Positions 34,740-42,962 of a DNA stretch of 64,000 nt are shown piece by piece (position 1 is the first letter of the stretch; each line of letters starts with the position of its first letter). Below the pieces are notes generated by a model. It was not told where the DNA came from. It saw only the letters and a list, made by a program, of their open reading frames with translations, and did not search any database. The stretch is taken from NCBI RefSeq assembly GCF_009495745.1, contig NZ_WIDQ01000002.1, forward strand, positions 558,001-622,000, in the 5' to 3' direction. The translations under genes were made by a program, and so were the position numbers. The DNA comes from Niveispirillum sp. SYP-B3756 (GTDB lineage Bacteria; Pseudomonadota; Alphaproteobacteria; Azospirillales; Azospirillaceae).

Positions 34740-35762
34740 TCAGCCCACCCCGCTGGCCAGGAATTTCTCGAAATACAGCTTATGGTCGGGGTGGGCGTGG
34801 CGGTCCAGCCAGCCCCGCACGCTGTCCACCATCGGCGGCGGACCGCAGACATAGATATCGGCGGCGCGGTTGGCGAAGAAACCGGGATCGAAATGATCGG
34901 TGACATAGCCACTCAGCCCCGCATAATTTTCCGGCGGCTGGGTGATGACTGTTACGAAGTCGAAATCAGCCAGCCTTTCCTTCAGCGCTTCCAGCCGATC
35001 GCCGGCGCAGAGATCATCCACCCGGTTGACCCCGTAATAAAGCCGGATGGGCGGCATGGGCTGGGTGCTGTCCGCCATCTCTTCCAGCATTCCCAGGAAC
35101 GCGGCCAGCCCCGTACCGCCGGCGGCCAGCACCAGGGGACGTTCCACCTGACGCAGGAAGAAGCTGCCGAAGGGCGCTTCCAGGGACAGTTCCACGCCCG
35201 GCCGGCATTCATCGGCCAGAAACCGTCCCATCAACCCGCCCGGCAGCAGCCGGATCAGGAACTGCAGCCGGTTTTCCGCATTGGGCCGGTTGGCGAAGGA
35301 ATAGGCCCGCGTCTGCGTCCAGCCCGCTGCCGAGAGGCGGGCATATTGGCCGGGCAGAAAGTCCAGCTGCGGCCCGGCCACCTGCACCGACAGGATGACG
35401 GTTTCCGCCGATACCCGCTCCACCCCGGTCACCACGGCCCGGCGCGGGGCTTCGGCGGCGACCTGGCACAGGCGGGAAGGGATGTCGAAGCTGAAGGCCG
35501 CGTCGGACGTCACCCGCGTCTGGCAGGCCAGCACGGCGCGGGCGGCCAGATCGGCTTCGCTCAGCGTTTCCTCATCCACATAATCCAGGGCGTAGGTGCC
35601 ACTGTCGCAGCGGCCCCGGCAGGTGCCGCATACGCCTTCCCGGCAATCCACCGGCAGGGAAATGCCGTGTCGCATGGCGGCATCCAGCAGCAATTCCCCG
35701 GGCCGGGCGCTGGCGAACACGGTCTTGCCGTCGGCAAAATTGATGGCGAGCCTGTGTGTCAT
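34740..35762 (-). CDS. antC: Aromatic-ring dioxygenase reductase (AntC/BenC-like)
   Basis: I chose ATG 35762 (MTHRLAINFADGKTVFASAR), preceded by a G-run; an ATG at 35774 that overlaps the beta-subunit stop is also possible. The ~340-residue protein has an N-terminal plant-type 2Fe-2S domain (DCREGVCGTCRGRC, later LACQT), an FAD domain (RAYSFANRP) and an NAD domain (VLAAGGTGLAAFLGML, YVCGPPPMVDSV). It passes electrons from NADH to the dioxygenase alpha subunit. It is third in the dioxygenase block and ends with KLYFEKF. Confidence 0.92.
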   Translation of the reverse strand: MTHRLAINFADGKTVFASARPGELLLDAAMRHGISLPVDCREGVCGTCRGRCDSGTYALDYVDEETLSEADLAARAVLACQTRVTSDAAFSFDIPSRLCQVAAEAPRRAVVTGVERVSAETVILSVQVAGPQLDFLPGQYARLSAAGWTQTRAYSFANRPNAENRLQFLIRLLPGGLMGRFLADECRPGVELSLEAPFGSFFLRQVERPLVLAAGGTGLAAFLGMLEEMADSTQPMPPIRLYYGVNRVDDLCAGDRLEALKERLADFDFVTVITQPPENYAGLSGYVTDHFDPGFFANRAADIYVCGPPPMVDSVRGWLDRHAHPDHKLYFEKFLASGVG

Positions 35763-35773
35763 GCTGCCCCCCA

Positions 35774-36265
35774 TCACAGATGGTAGAAATCAAGGACGGA
35801 ATTGATGGTGTCGTTCAGCAGCAGCACATGCTTGCGCAGGATACGCCAGTCATCGCCCTCGGCCCGCAGATGATAGGTTGCATGGCCATAGAACTGCTCG
35901 CTGTTGCCCAAACGGTGATACAGCGTGTGCCAGTTCGCCTTGACCTCCAGCCGATCATCGGCCAGCGGGGCGATGCGGACATTGCTGATCTGGTGCAGGG
36001 TGCGCGGCATGGGCGTGCAGGCGGCGGATTTGCCGGTGCGGATGCGGAAAACGCGGTCTTCCAGCCCGGCCCGGCTGCTGTAATAAATCAGTGACATGCC
36101 CGTGCGCGGGTCACGGGTATAGTCATGCTCGCTGTCCCATTGCGGCAGATGGAATTCCGCCGCCGGGTCGAACAGCGCCAGATAGGCGTCCCAGTCCTGG
36201 GCGTCGCACAGGGCGGATTTACGGTACAGGAACTGTTCGATGCGATATTGCAGTTCGGGGGTCAT
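35774..36265 (-). CDS. antB: Aromatic-ring dioxygenase beta subunit (AntB/BenB-like)
   Basis: The 163-residue product begins MTPELQYRIEQFLYRKSALC and contains DWDAYLALFDPAAEFHLPQW, the SnoaL-fold small subunit of group-II (benzoate/anthranilate) dioxygenases. It is structural. Its ATG overlaps the alpha-subunit stop (ATGA), and its stop overlaps the reductase start region. Confidence 0.92.
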   Translation of the reverse strand: MTPELQYRIEQFLYRKSALCDAQDWDAYLALFDPAAEFHLPQWDSEHDYTRDPRTGMSLIYYSSRAGLEDRVFRIRTGKSAACTPMPRTLHQISNVRIAPLADDRLEVKANWHTLYHRLGNSEQFYGHATYHLRAEGDDWRILRKHVLLLNDTINSVLDFYHL

Positions 36266-37638
36266 GCCTGCTGCTCCTGCTTCTTGGCCAGACCGTTCAG
36301 CATGAAGCGCTGCCAGTTGGCGTGCTGGTTGACGTAAAGCCCTTCATGGGTGAATTCCTGGCCCGTCAGGGTGGGGCGGATGCCCAGCGTTTCGCTGTGC
36401 CGGCTGGGGCCTTCGACCCAGCGGCCAGCACCACGGGAAATATCGTTCCAGCGTTCCAGCCGGGCCTGGAAGCCGCGCTGCGCCTCGCGGAATTCCACCA
36501 GATCGTCCGGCGTGCCCATGCCGGAGACATTGAAGAAATCCTCAAACTGGCGGATGCGGTTTTCCCGGTCGCTGGGGCTTTCGCCCTTGACGCCGATACA
36601 CTGGCTGATGATTTCCGTCTTGTTCCAGGCCACCGGGCGGATGATGCGCAACTGGGAACTGATCTGATCCATGAAGAACAGGCTGGGATACAGGTTCAGA
36701 TTGCGCAGCCGGTGCATCATCCATTCTGCCCGCGCCTGCCCATGGTCGGCCAGCAGGCGCGGCATCACCGTGGCATAGCCGGGACGGACGCTGGGGTTGG
36801 GCATGTCGCTGAACAGCAGCGAATGGCCATTATGGAAGGAGAACCAGCCATCATCGGTGGCGGCATCGCCGGCCCCCAGCTTGCTGTAATCCAGCGTTTC
36901 GGTAACAGCGCCGCTGGCGGCATTCACCTGATGGCGGTGCTGCACCGTGGCAACGTAATTATAATGCACGGTGCTGACATGATAGCCGTCCAGCCCGTTC
37001 TCGCACTGTAATTTCCAGTTGCCGTCATAGCTGTAGGTGGAACGGCCCGGCAGCACTTCCAGCTCCCCGGTGGGGGATTGCGCCACCATCATGTCCAGGA
37101 AGATGCGGGCATCGCCCAGATAGTCTTCCAGCGTGTCGGTGGCCGTCGTGTCCAGGCTGATGAAGACGAAACCGCGATAGCTGGCGATGCGCGCCTTTTT
37201 CAGGCCGCGCGCATTCTTGTCGAAATCCTCGGGATATTCGCCCGGTGCCTTCACCTTCACCAACCGCCCGTCAGACCGGTAGGTCCAGGCATGGAAGGGG
37301 CAGGCGAAGGTAGATTGCTTGCCCTTGCAGACCCGCGTCAGCGTGGTGCCACGATGCTGGCAGGCATTGACCAGGGCGTGCAGGGCCCCGTCGGCGCCAC
37401 GGGTGATGATCATCGGCTGGCGGCCGGCCCGCATGGTGATGAAATCATGCGGGTTGGCGATTTCGCTCTCGTGACAGGCGTAAATCCAGTTCTTCTCGAA
37501 GATCAGTTCCATTTCGAGATCGAACAGGTCGGGTTCGGTGAAGATATCACGCGCCACCCGATATATGCCGTCCTGCGGACGGAAATCGAGGCAGCCGGTG
37601 ATATATTCCTGCCATTGCGGTACGCTGCGGGGGTTCAT
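36262..37638 (-). CDS. antA: Aromatic-ring dioxygenase alpha subunit (AntA/BenA-like)
   Basis: ATG 37638 (MNPRSVPQWQEYITGCLDFR) has GGAAGG upstream. The 458-residue product holds the Rieske ligands Cys93-His95 (NACQHRGTT) and Cys113-His116 (ACPFHAW). The iron site is in ENGLDGYHVSTVHYNY with His220 and His225. LIFEKNWIYACHESEI is the BenA/AntA hallmark. The group dihydroxylates benzoate or anthranilate at C1-C2; with anthranilate, catechol forms directly with loss of CO2 and ammonia. Indole-pathway-type genes downstream and AraC regulators upstream, as for antABC, support anthranilate. Benzoate is the main alternative. Confidence 0.9.
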   Translation of the reverse strand: MNPRSVPQWQEYITGCLDFRPQDGIYRVARDIFTEPDLFDLEMELIFEKNWIYACHESEIANPHDFITMRAGRQPMIITRGADGALHALVNACQHRGTTLTRVCKGKQSTFACPFHAWTYRSDGRLVKVKAPGEYPEDFDKNARGLKKARIASYRGFVFISLDTTATDTLEDYLGDARIFLDMMVAQSPTGELEVLPGRSTYSYDGNWKLQCENGLDGYHVSTVHYNYVATVQHRHQVNAASGAVTETLDYSKLGAGDAATDDGWFSFHNGHSLLFSDMPNPSVRPGYATVMPRLLADHGQARAEWMMHRLRNLNLYPSLFFMDQISSQLRIIRPVAWNKTEIISQCIGVKGESPSDRENRIRQFEDFFNVSGMGTPDDLVEFREAQRGFQARLERWNDISRGAGRWVEGPSRHSETLGIRPTLTGQEFTHEGLYVNQHANWQRFMLNGLAKKQEQQA

Positions 37639-37812
37639 CGGGCCTTCCTTCCAAAAAAGGGATGGCCCATGACGCCGTATCCGGCCCCGCCGCTCTAGCC
37701 GCTTTTCCCGAAATGCTGGCCGCTTTTTCCGCCTGTCCGGATTCCGCAGGTAAAAGCTGTCATACTTGCGCAATCTGGATAGCCGGGACCGACAGGTGCG
37801 GCATAATCGGTG

Positions 37813-37933
37813 TTATACTAATCTGCCAAGGGATTGCCCCTTGGCAGATTGGAGGCTGGCGACCGCCAGCCCTGCACTGAGGGAACATGAAATCTGCCTT
37901 GGTCGGTCACGATCGAGGCAGATTGGTATTATT
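37813..37933. repeat. MITE-like element with paired palindromes
   Basis: The unit is framed by TTATACTAATCTGCC and GGCAGATTGGTATTA, which are near-perfect inverted ends. The left end begins a hairpin with 13-bp arms (AATCTGCCAAGGG, 37820-37850, loop ATTGC). The right end closes a second hairpin with 9-bp arms (37891-37899 and 37916-37924). No ORF is inside. The rest of the 319-bp gap between the dioxygenase start and the AraC start shows nothing else clear. Confidence 0.65.
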
Positions 37934-37957
37934 AATTCCTGGTGTGGAGTGACGACC

Positions 37958-39001
37958 ATGAAGACGACGGAACTGGCCATCGCCCATCACCAGATCGAAC
38001 CAGCCCGGCAATGGATGAGCCGGATCTGCGGTCCGCATGATCTTGCCGCCCGTCAGGGCGGGTTGCTGGAGTTCCGGCACGAGGCGGTGCGCTTTCCCGA
38101 TCTGGGCACAGTGATCGGCCGCATCCGTTATGGCACGGATGTCACCATAGGCGTTCGGCGGGGGGAGCATTTCGAATCCTTCAGCCTCAGCCTGCCGCTG
38201 GTGGGGCGGCAGTCGTTGCATTGTACCGGCGAAAACCATCTGTCCGATGTGCGCCGGGGGTTGATCGTCGGTCCCGACAGCGACCAGAATCTGGACATGG
38301 CCGAAGGCTGCCGGAAATTACAGGTGATCATCCCGCGCAAGGCATTGCATCGCGTGGCGGAAAACCTGTTGAGCCGCCCGGTCACCCAGCCAATCCGTTT
38401 TGATCCCATGATGGATCTGGGCCGTCCGGTAGTGACAGCTTGGTGGCAGATGGTGCGCCAGACACTGGAGGGCTGGGGGCATCTGGCCGCCCTGTGCCAG
38501 ATGCCGGCCATGGCGGCCGATCTGGAGATGATGCTGATCAAAGGGCTGTTGCTGGCCCAGCCCAACAACCTGTCGCCCGCCCTGGACCCGGCCCTGGCCT
38601 CTGACTGTCCAGATTTCGTCTGGCGGGTGGAACGCTATCTCAACCAGCATTTACAGGATGATATCGATCTGGCGGATATCGAGGTGGTGGCCGGCGTTTC
38701 CCGCCAGAAGCTGTACGATGCGTTCCACACCTGGCGCGGCTGCACGCCGCTGGCCTATCTGAAGCGCCGCCGGCTGGAGGCGGCACGGCAGATGATTTTG
38801 GACAGCCCGCGCTCTGGTCGCACCGTGGCGTCCATCGCGCTTTCCTGGGGCTTCAACCATTTCGGCCGTTTCGCCAATGCCTATAAGGAGGCGTTTGGCG
38901 AACTGCCCTCTGAGACCGCGCTGCGCCGCCGCGAGGGGGAGGAGATCGGCGACCCCCGTTCCCGCGTGATGGAGGGGGATTCCCCGAAGCGGCGCTTATA
39001 A
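37958..39001 (+). CDS. AraC-family regulator (AntR-like candidate)
   Basis: ATG 37958 (MKTTELAIAHHQIEPARQWM) has GGAGTGACGACC upstream; the frame extends upstream through the MITE-like repeat. The 347-residue product has an N-terminal AraC_binding_2-type domain (EHFESFSLSLPLVGRQSLHC) and a C-terminal double helix-turn-helix (DIDLADIEVVAGVSRQKLYD, TVASIALSWGFNHFGRFANA). It is divergent from the dioxygenase operon, the place of AntR, an AraC-type activator of antABC. Its last 121 bp overlap the next AraC gene on the other strand. Confidence 0.9.
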   Translation: MKTTELAIAHHQIEPARQWMSRICGPHDLAARQGGLLEFRHEAVRFPDLGTVIGRIRYGTDVTIGVRRGEHFESFSLSLPLVGRQSLHCTGENHLSDVRRGLIVGPDSDQNLDMAEGCRKLQVIIPRKALHRVAENLLSRPVTQPIRFDPMMDLGRPVVTAWWQMVRQTLEGWGHLAALCQMPAMAADLEMMLIKGLLLAQPNNLSPALDPALASDCPDFVWRVERYLNQHLQDDIDLADIEVVAGVSRQKLYDAFHTWRGCTPLAYLKRRRLEAARQMILDSPRSGRTVASIALSWGFNHFGRFANAYKEAFGELPSETALRRREGEEIGDPRSRVMEGDSPKRRL

Positions 39002-39963
39002 TCCTGAGCGAAGCGGCCCAGATGGCTGAAACCCCAGCGTAGCGCCACCTCTGTCACCGCATCCTTGCCCTGCAACAGATCCTCCCGCGCGCGGGCCAGC
39101 CGCAGGTCGCGCAGATAATTCAGCGGCGTGGTGTTGCGATAGGTCTGGAAGCCGGCGTGCAGTGTGCGCACCGATATCCCCGCCTGTTCGGCGATGGTTT
39201 CAATGCTGAGCGGCTGGGCCAGGTTGGCGCGGATGAATTCCTCCGCCCGGCGCACATAATAGGGGGAGACAGGTGCCGCCGATCCGCCCGCCAGGGCGCT
39301 GCTGAACGTGCTAGGCACCCCGAACAACAGGCTGTTGAACAGGGTTGATTTGAAGGAACGCAGCGCCATCGGGTGATGCAGCGGATGCTGGTCATCGGCC
39401 AGGGCCTGGATCAACAGCCCGATCACCTGTCGCACACCGGCACCGCCAGCGGTGGTGAAATCAAGCGCTGGGGCAAATTCCGGCATGGAAGCCGGCTCGC
39501 AGCCCAGCAGCTGGCGGCAATGGTTCAAGATATCCTGCGCTTCGATCCGCAGGATCACCTGCGGGCTGCTGGCGCCCCAGCGCATCCGCAAGGGCATGTT
39601 GGGGGAGACGAAGGAGGCCAGCCCGGCATGGGACACAAACCGGTGCCCCCCGCATTGGATGGTGGCTTCGCCCTGCAACGGGATCTGGATCAGATAGAAA
39701 TGTTCCAGCCGGCCGGGATCGATTTCCACATCCCCGCCATATTCCAGCAGGCTTAAGGAAAGTTGACCACGCGCGAGATGGTACATGCCGGCTTCGACGG
39801 TGGCACCACCCTGGGCAGGGCGCAGATCATGCGGCTTGAAGACCTGCCCGACCGCCTTGCGTACCTGATCGGTTTCAGTGAAGCGAAATAATTCATGCGC
39901 CGGCTGCGCCAACAGCCGGCGCACCGATCCCCCGTCGGGAGGTGCTCCCGCAAGCAGTTCCAT
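38881..39963 (-). CDS. AraC-family regulator, convergent and overlapping
   Basis: The 360-residue product has an N-terminal AraC_binding_2-type sensor (LEHFYLIQIPLQGEATIQCG) and the C-terminal double helix-turn-helix (SIETIAEQAGISVRTLHAGF, VTEVALRWGFSHLGRFAQDY). It belongs to the same subfamily as the AraC at 37958, as the endings GFSHLGRFAQDYKRRFGESP and GFNHFGRFANAYKEAFGELP show. The gene ends inside the 3' end of its neighbour. The AraC pair probably controls the dioxygenase operon or a nearby one. Confidence 0.9.
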   Translation of the reverse strand: MELLAGAPPDGGSVRRLLAQPAHELFRFTETDQVRKAVGQVFKPHDLRPAQGGATVEAGMYHLARGQLSLSLLEYGGDVEIDPGRLEHFYLIQIPLQGEATIQCGGHRFVSHAGLASFVSPNMPLRMRWGASSPQVILRIEAQDILNHCRQLLGCEPASMPEFAPALDFTTAGGAGVRQVIGLLIQALADDQHPLHHPMALRSFKSTLFNSLLFGVPSTFSSALAGGSAAPVSPYYVRRAEEFIRANLAQPLSIETIAEQAGISVRTLHAGFQTYRNTTPLNYLRDLRLARAREDLLQGKDAVTEVALRWGFSHLGRFAQDYKRRFGESPSITRERGSPISSPSRRRSAVSEGSSPNASL

Positions 39964-40141
39964 GACCCGTACTCCCGTTCAGCGCTTGTTTGGCTGGCCG
40001 GGCCTTTACGACACCTTGATCCCTTGGGGAAATGGCCATGCCTTATTTCAAATCCATCCTATTTCTCCCCGATATGGTTTGGAAGAAAAATCGTCTGTGG
40101 CGCCCGATCACCACAATGTCGAGGCATCGTCCGGGTCAGTT

Positions 40142-40690
40142 TCACGGGGCCACAAGCCGTCCACGGTAATGAATGATGCGCCCCAGCCAGGGCAGGGTGA
40201 TTGGAATATCGAAAGCAAAACCCGCATCCTCCTGCCGCTCTGTCGCCGCACAACGCGGCGCCAGCCAGCCGGGCATGGGGATGCCCAGAAAGCGACAGCC
40301 CACCAAGGTCAGGTGCAGCGCCTCGGCCGTCACTTCGAGCTGAAACAGGTTGGTGATCATTCCCATCTGCTCGATCAGCAGGCCCTTTTCCGCCCCCGTG
40401 CCGGCCGTCAGGCGGCTGGCATAGTGGCGGTTGCCGAAGCGGCGCTGCCACTGTTCGGCGGTGGGCGTGCGGTCGAAAATCACGGTGACCGGCACGTTGC
40501 GCCCAGACCTGGGCAATCCCGTCAGGGTGCAGATCAGCCCGGGCAGCAGACCCGGCATCACATCGACCTGGGCCAGGCCTGACAGTTCCAGGCGGCCGCT
40601 GCCGTCATGCACGCGACGGACAGCGTCTGGCAGCAGGTCCATGGCCGGGCCCAGCAGGCGGCGGAAAAGCGGCGTCTCGTGCATGGCCAT
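40142..40690 (-). CDS. DUF4166 family protein
   Basis: The 182-residue product begins MAMHETPLFRRLLGPAMDLL. LPDAVRRVHDG and ERRFGNRHYASRL-like blocks plus TLVGCRFLGIPMPGWLAPRC match DUF4166. No function is known. It is the last gene of a four-gene minus-strand unit (42799 to 40142) that also encodes DUF2269, SDR-DoxX and small membrane proteins. DUF4166 is often found near such SDR/DoxX genes. The 178-bp gap to the AraC gene at 39963 holds nothing I can assign. Confidence 0.82.
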   Translation of the reverse strand: MAMHETPLFRRLLGPAMDLLPDAVRRVHDGSGRLELSGLAQVDVMPGLLPGLICTLTGLPRSGRNVPVTVIFDRTPTAEQWQRRFGNRHYASRLTAGTGAEKGLLIEQMGMITNLFQLEVTAEALHLTLVGCRFLGIPMPGWLAPRCAATERQEDAGFAFDIPITLPWLGRIIHYRGRLVAP

Positions 40691-40693
40691 GGC

Positions 40694-41164
40694 TCAGACC
40701 TCCGGCTTGGCGATCATCAGATAGAAAATGGCGAGCACGCCGATAAAGGCGGGCCATCCCAGGGTAAACCAAAGGGCGGCATAGCGATGATAGAGCGGCG
40801 GCAGGCCGGTGCCGGTGGCCAGCGCTGCCTCAGCCATGCGCCGCATCTGGATTTGCAGCCAGACCACAGGCAGCCAGCAGCCCCCCACCAGCAGATAGAG
40901 CAGGACGGCCACCAACAGCCAGCCGCTATCCATTGGGTATCCTGCGAGACGGGCCAGCCAGACGCCCGTTATCGGCTGCACGATGACGGCCGGTGTGGTG
41001 AACAGCCAGTCGGCTCGGACGACATTGCGGTTCACCACGGCGGCAGCTGACAAGTTGCCGGATCGGTTGGCCATCCAGCCATGGAAAGCGGTGCCCAGGC
41101 CGGTGCCGAACAATAAGGTGGAGCTGAGAATATGGACATATTTCAACAGGACATAGTCATCCAT
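40694..41164 (-). CDS. DUF2269 family integral membrane protein
   Basis: The 156-residue protein begins MDDYVLLKYVHILSSTLLFG with four hydrophobic segments (about 6-26, 50-72, 80-103 and 132-152) and a central QPITGVWLARLAGYPM, as in DUF2269. KYVHILSSTLLFGTG carries the family histidine. It overlaps the upstream SDR-DoxX gene by 8 bp and leaves a 3-bp gap to the DUF4166 gene, so the set is translationally coupled. Confidence 0.85.
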   Translation of the reverse strand: MDDYVLLKYVHILSSTLLFGTGLGTAFHGWMANRSGNLSAAAVVNRNVVRADWLFTTPAVIVQPITGVWLARLAGYPMDSGWLLVAVLLYLLVGGCWLPVVWLQIQMRRMAEAALATGTGLPPLYHRYAALWFTLGWPAFIGVLAIFYLMIAKPEV

Positions 41165-42455
41165 TTTCCGCCTCCATCGCCATCATGACCAGCGTGGCGC
41201 CGGCGACGACCAGATTTTTTGTGATCGCCCCGAACGGGTGCAACCACAAATCGGGCAGGTAGAGGCTGATCAGGACGGTGTAACCAACCATCAGCACCAG
41301 CTGGGCGGCCCCCACCGCAACGGGCCGCCAGCGGCAGAGCAGTGCCAGCCCCAGTGTCAGGTCCAGCAAGGCGCCCGTATAGAGAGCCACGCCGGCCGAC
41401 AGACCCGTCAGCCCCAGCGGTGCCAGCAGCGCGTCGCTGTCCGATACCGGGTAGAGCCCCAGTGAGACGATGCCCGTCCAAATCCAGAGTGCCGCCAGCA
41501 GCAGGCGCAGCGGCAGGGCCAGTGGCAGCAGCCGCGCCCGCCAGCGGTCCGCTGCCATCGCCGGATGCCGGGCCAGCGCCACCGGCAAGGCGCGTGCCGG
41601 GCGGCCCAGCAATTCACGCACCGGCCTGTCATCGCCGACATTGCCGGCTTTCAGCATGATCAGACTGTCCCGCGATGCCGGCCCCAGCCCGAAACGGTCG
41701 CCCAGCACCGCCCCCAGCATCAGCAAGGTGGGGGGCAGGGGCAGGAAGGGGGCCGGGCGAAGGCCCAACCAGTTGCGCAGGGCCCTGGTAACCCCATCCG
41801 TCGTCATCGCGACCGGTCCGGCAAGGTCCAGCCGGCGGGTGAAGGGCCCCGCGCGGTGCAACAGGTGGATGATCACCTCGACAACATCATCAACATGGAT
41901 CGGTTGCACCTGCCAGGTACCGGGGCCCAGACGCAGGGGCAGGGGGGCGGCCGCCAGCGCCAGCAACATCTCTGTGCTGGCCCCGCCGCGCCCGATGATC
42001 AGTGACGGGCGCAGGATGGCCCAATTCATGTGCTGGCCGGTGGGGTCCAGGCTGGCCAGATGATCGTCGGCCGCCTTCTTGCTGCGGTGATAGGGGCTGA
42101 TCCCGGTTTCGTCGGCACCCAGGGCTGAAAGCTGAATAACTTGGCGGACACCAGCGGCCAGACAGGCATTGAACAGGGCTTTGGCCCCCTGATCATGCAC
42201 GGCAGCGAAACGGCCGGCCCCATCGCGGATCACGCCCGCCAGATTGATCACGGCGTCGATGCCGTGTAACCGGGCTTGCCAATCGGCCGCCCTGTCGTGG
42301 GCCAGGTCGCATGACATCGTGGCTGTTTCAGGAAACCGGCGTTGCAGCCGGGCGGGATTGCGGCCGGCGACGATGACCGTATCCTCCCCCTCCATCAGCC
42401 GGGCCAGCAGGTGCCGGCCGACAAAGCCGCCGGCACCGATGATCAGAATGCGCAT
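41157..42455 (-). CDS. NAD(P)-binding atypical SDR fused to a DoxX-like membrane domain
   Basis: ATG 42455 overlaps the upstream stop as TGATG. The 432-residue product starts with an atypical SDR (RILIIGAGGFVGRHLLARLM, VINLAGVIRD, QLSALGADETGISPYHRSK). After about residue 300 a DoxX-like four-helix membrane domain follows (LPLALPLRLLLAALWIWTGI, ALYTGALLDLTLGLALLCRW, VLMVGYTVLISLYLPDLWLH). Such fusions are a known but uncharacterised architecture and suggest a membrane-tethered oxidoreductase. It is the core of the four-gene unit. Confidence 0.88.
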   Translation of the reverse strand: MRILIIGAGGFVGRHLLARLMEGEDTVIVAGRNPARLQRRFPETATMSCDLAHDRAADWQARLHGIDAVINLAGVIRDGAGRFAAVHDQGAKALFNACLAAGVRQVIQLSALGADETGISPYHRSKKAADDHLASLDPTGQHMNWAILRPSLIIGRGGASTEMLLALAAAPLPLRLGPGTWQVQPIHVDDVVEVIIHLLHRAGPFTRRLDLAGPVAMTTDGVTRALRNWLGLRPAPFLPLPPTLLMLGAVLGDRFGLGPASRDSLIMLKAGNVGDDRPVRELLGRPARALPVALARHPAMAADRWRARLLPLALPLRLLLAALWIWTGIVSLGLYPVSDSDALLAPLGLTGLSAGVALYTGALLDLTLGLALLCRWRPVAVGAAQLVLMVGYTVLISLYLPDLWLHPFGAITKNLVVAGATLVMMAMEAENG

Positions 42456-42799
42456 CACATCACCTCCCGCCGCAGCGGCAGGTCATTGCCGCGCGGCGTG
42501 CGCGTCCAGATGGCATAGCCCATTCCCAGCAGTGCCACCATGATGCCGCCCAGGGCGTAAAAGACCACAGTGCGCAGGACGCGCACCGCATCGCCGGTAA
42601 GATCGACGGCTGAGACCGCCAGCAGCGGCACCAGAATCACCATCGTCACCGACCAGATGGCCCAGAAACGTGACCTTTGTTCAATACCGCAAAGGTCACT
42701 CAGCAGCGCCAGCAGCGGTCGCCACAAGGCCGCTGCGGCAAGCGAGGACAGGGTCAGCGTGATGAACCAGCCCATCAGCGTCAGGGAAAGCGAGCCCAT
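42455..42799 (-). CDS. Small integral membrane protein, unknown function
   Basis: The 114-residue product has three hydrophobic segments (about 5-30, 45-65 and 75-97) and a Cys in LLSDLCGIEQRSRFWAIWSV. I do not recognise a family. It is the first gene of the DUF unit. A sigma-54-like promoter (42844-42859) lies 45 bp upstream of its ATG. Confidence 0.72.
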   Translation of the reverse strand: MGSLSLTLMGWFITLTLSSLAAAALWRPLLALLSDLCGIEQRSRFWAIWSVTMVILVPLLAVSAVDLTGDAVRVLRTVVFYALGGIMVALLGMGYAIWTRTPRGNDLPLRREVM

Positions 42800-42843
42800 G
42801 GCAAATCTCCGTTTCGTCCGTATCGGCGCCCCCGGACCTTCTT

Positions 42844-42859
42844 TGCGATTGGTATGCCA
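42844..42859 (-). promoter_or_regulatory. Candidate sigma-54 (-24/-12) promoter
   Basis: On the minus strand the sequence is TGGCAT-accaa-TCGCA, against the consensus TGGCAC-N5-TTGCA. The invariant GG and GC pairs are present at the right spacing. It points to the small membrane protein gene at 42799. The gene across the gap encodes a kinase paired with a sigma-54 activator. Confidence 0.6.
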
Positions 42860-42922
42860 TGTGCTGTATCGGCGGCGTAAATGCCGGATTCAGGCGCTTT
42901 CAGCCCCGGTCGCGCTGGTGGC

Positions 42923-42943
42923 ACTGTTAACGGCGTGAACAGT
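42923..42943. promoter_or_regulatory. Inverted repeat, candidate activator-binding site
   Basis: Arms ACTGTT and AACAGT are separated by 9 bp. It is upstream of the candidate -24/-12 promoter and just before the kinase gene, a natural place for the sigma-54 activator to bind and also to control its own operon. Confidence 0.5.
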
Positions 42944-42962
42944 TCCTGGTAGGATGCTGTCA

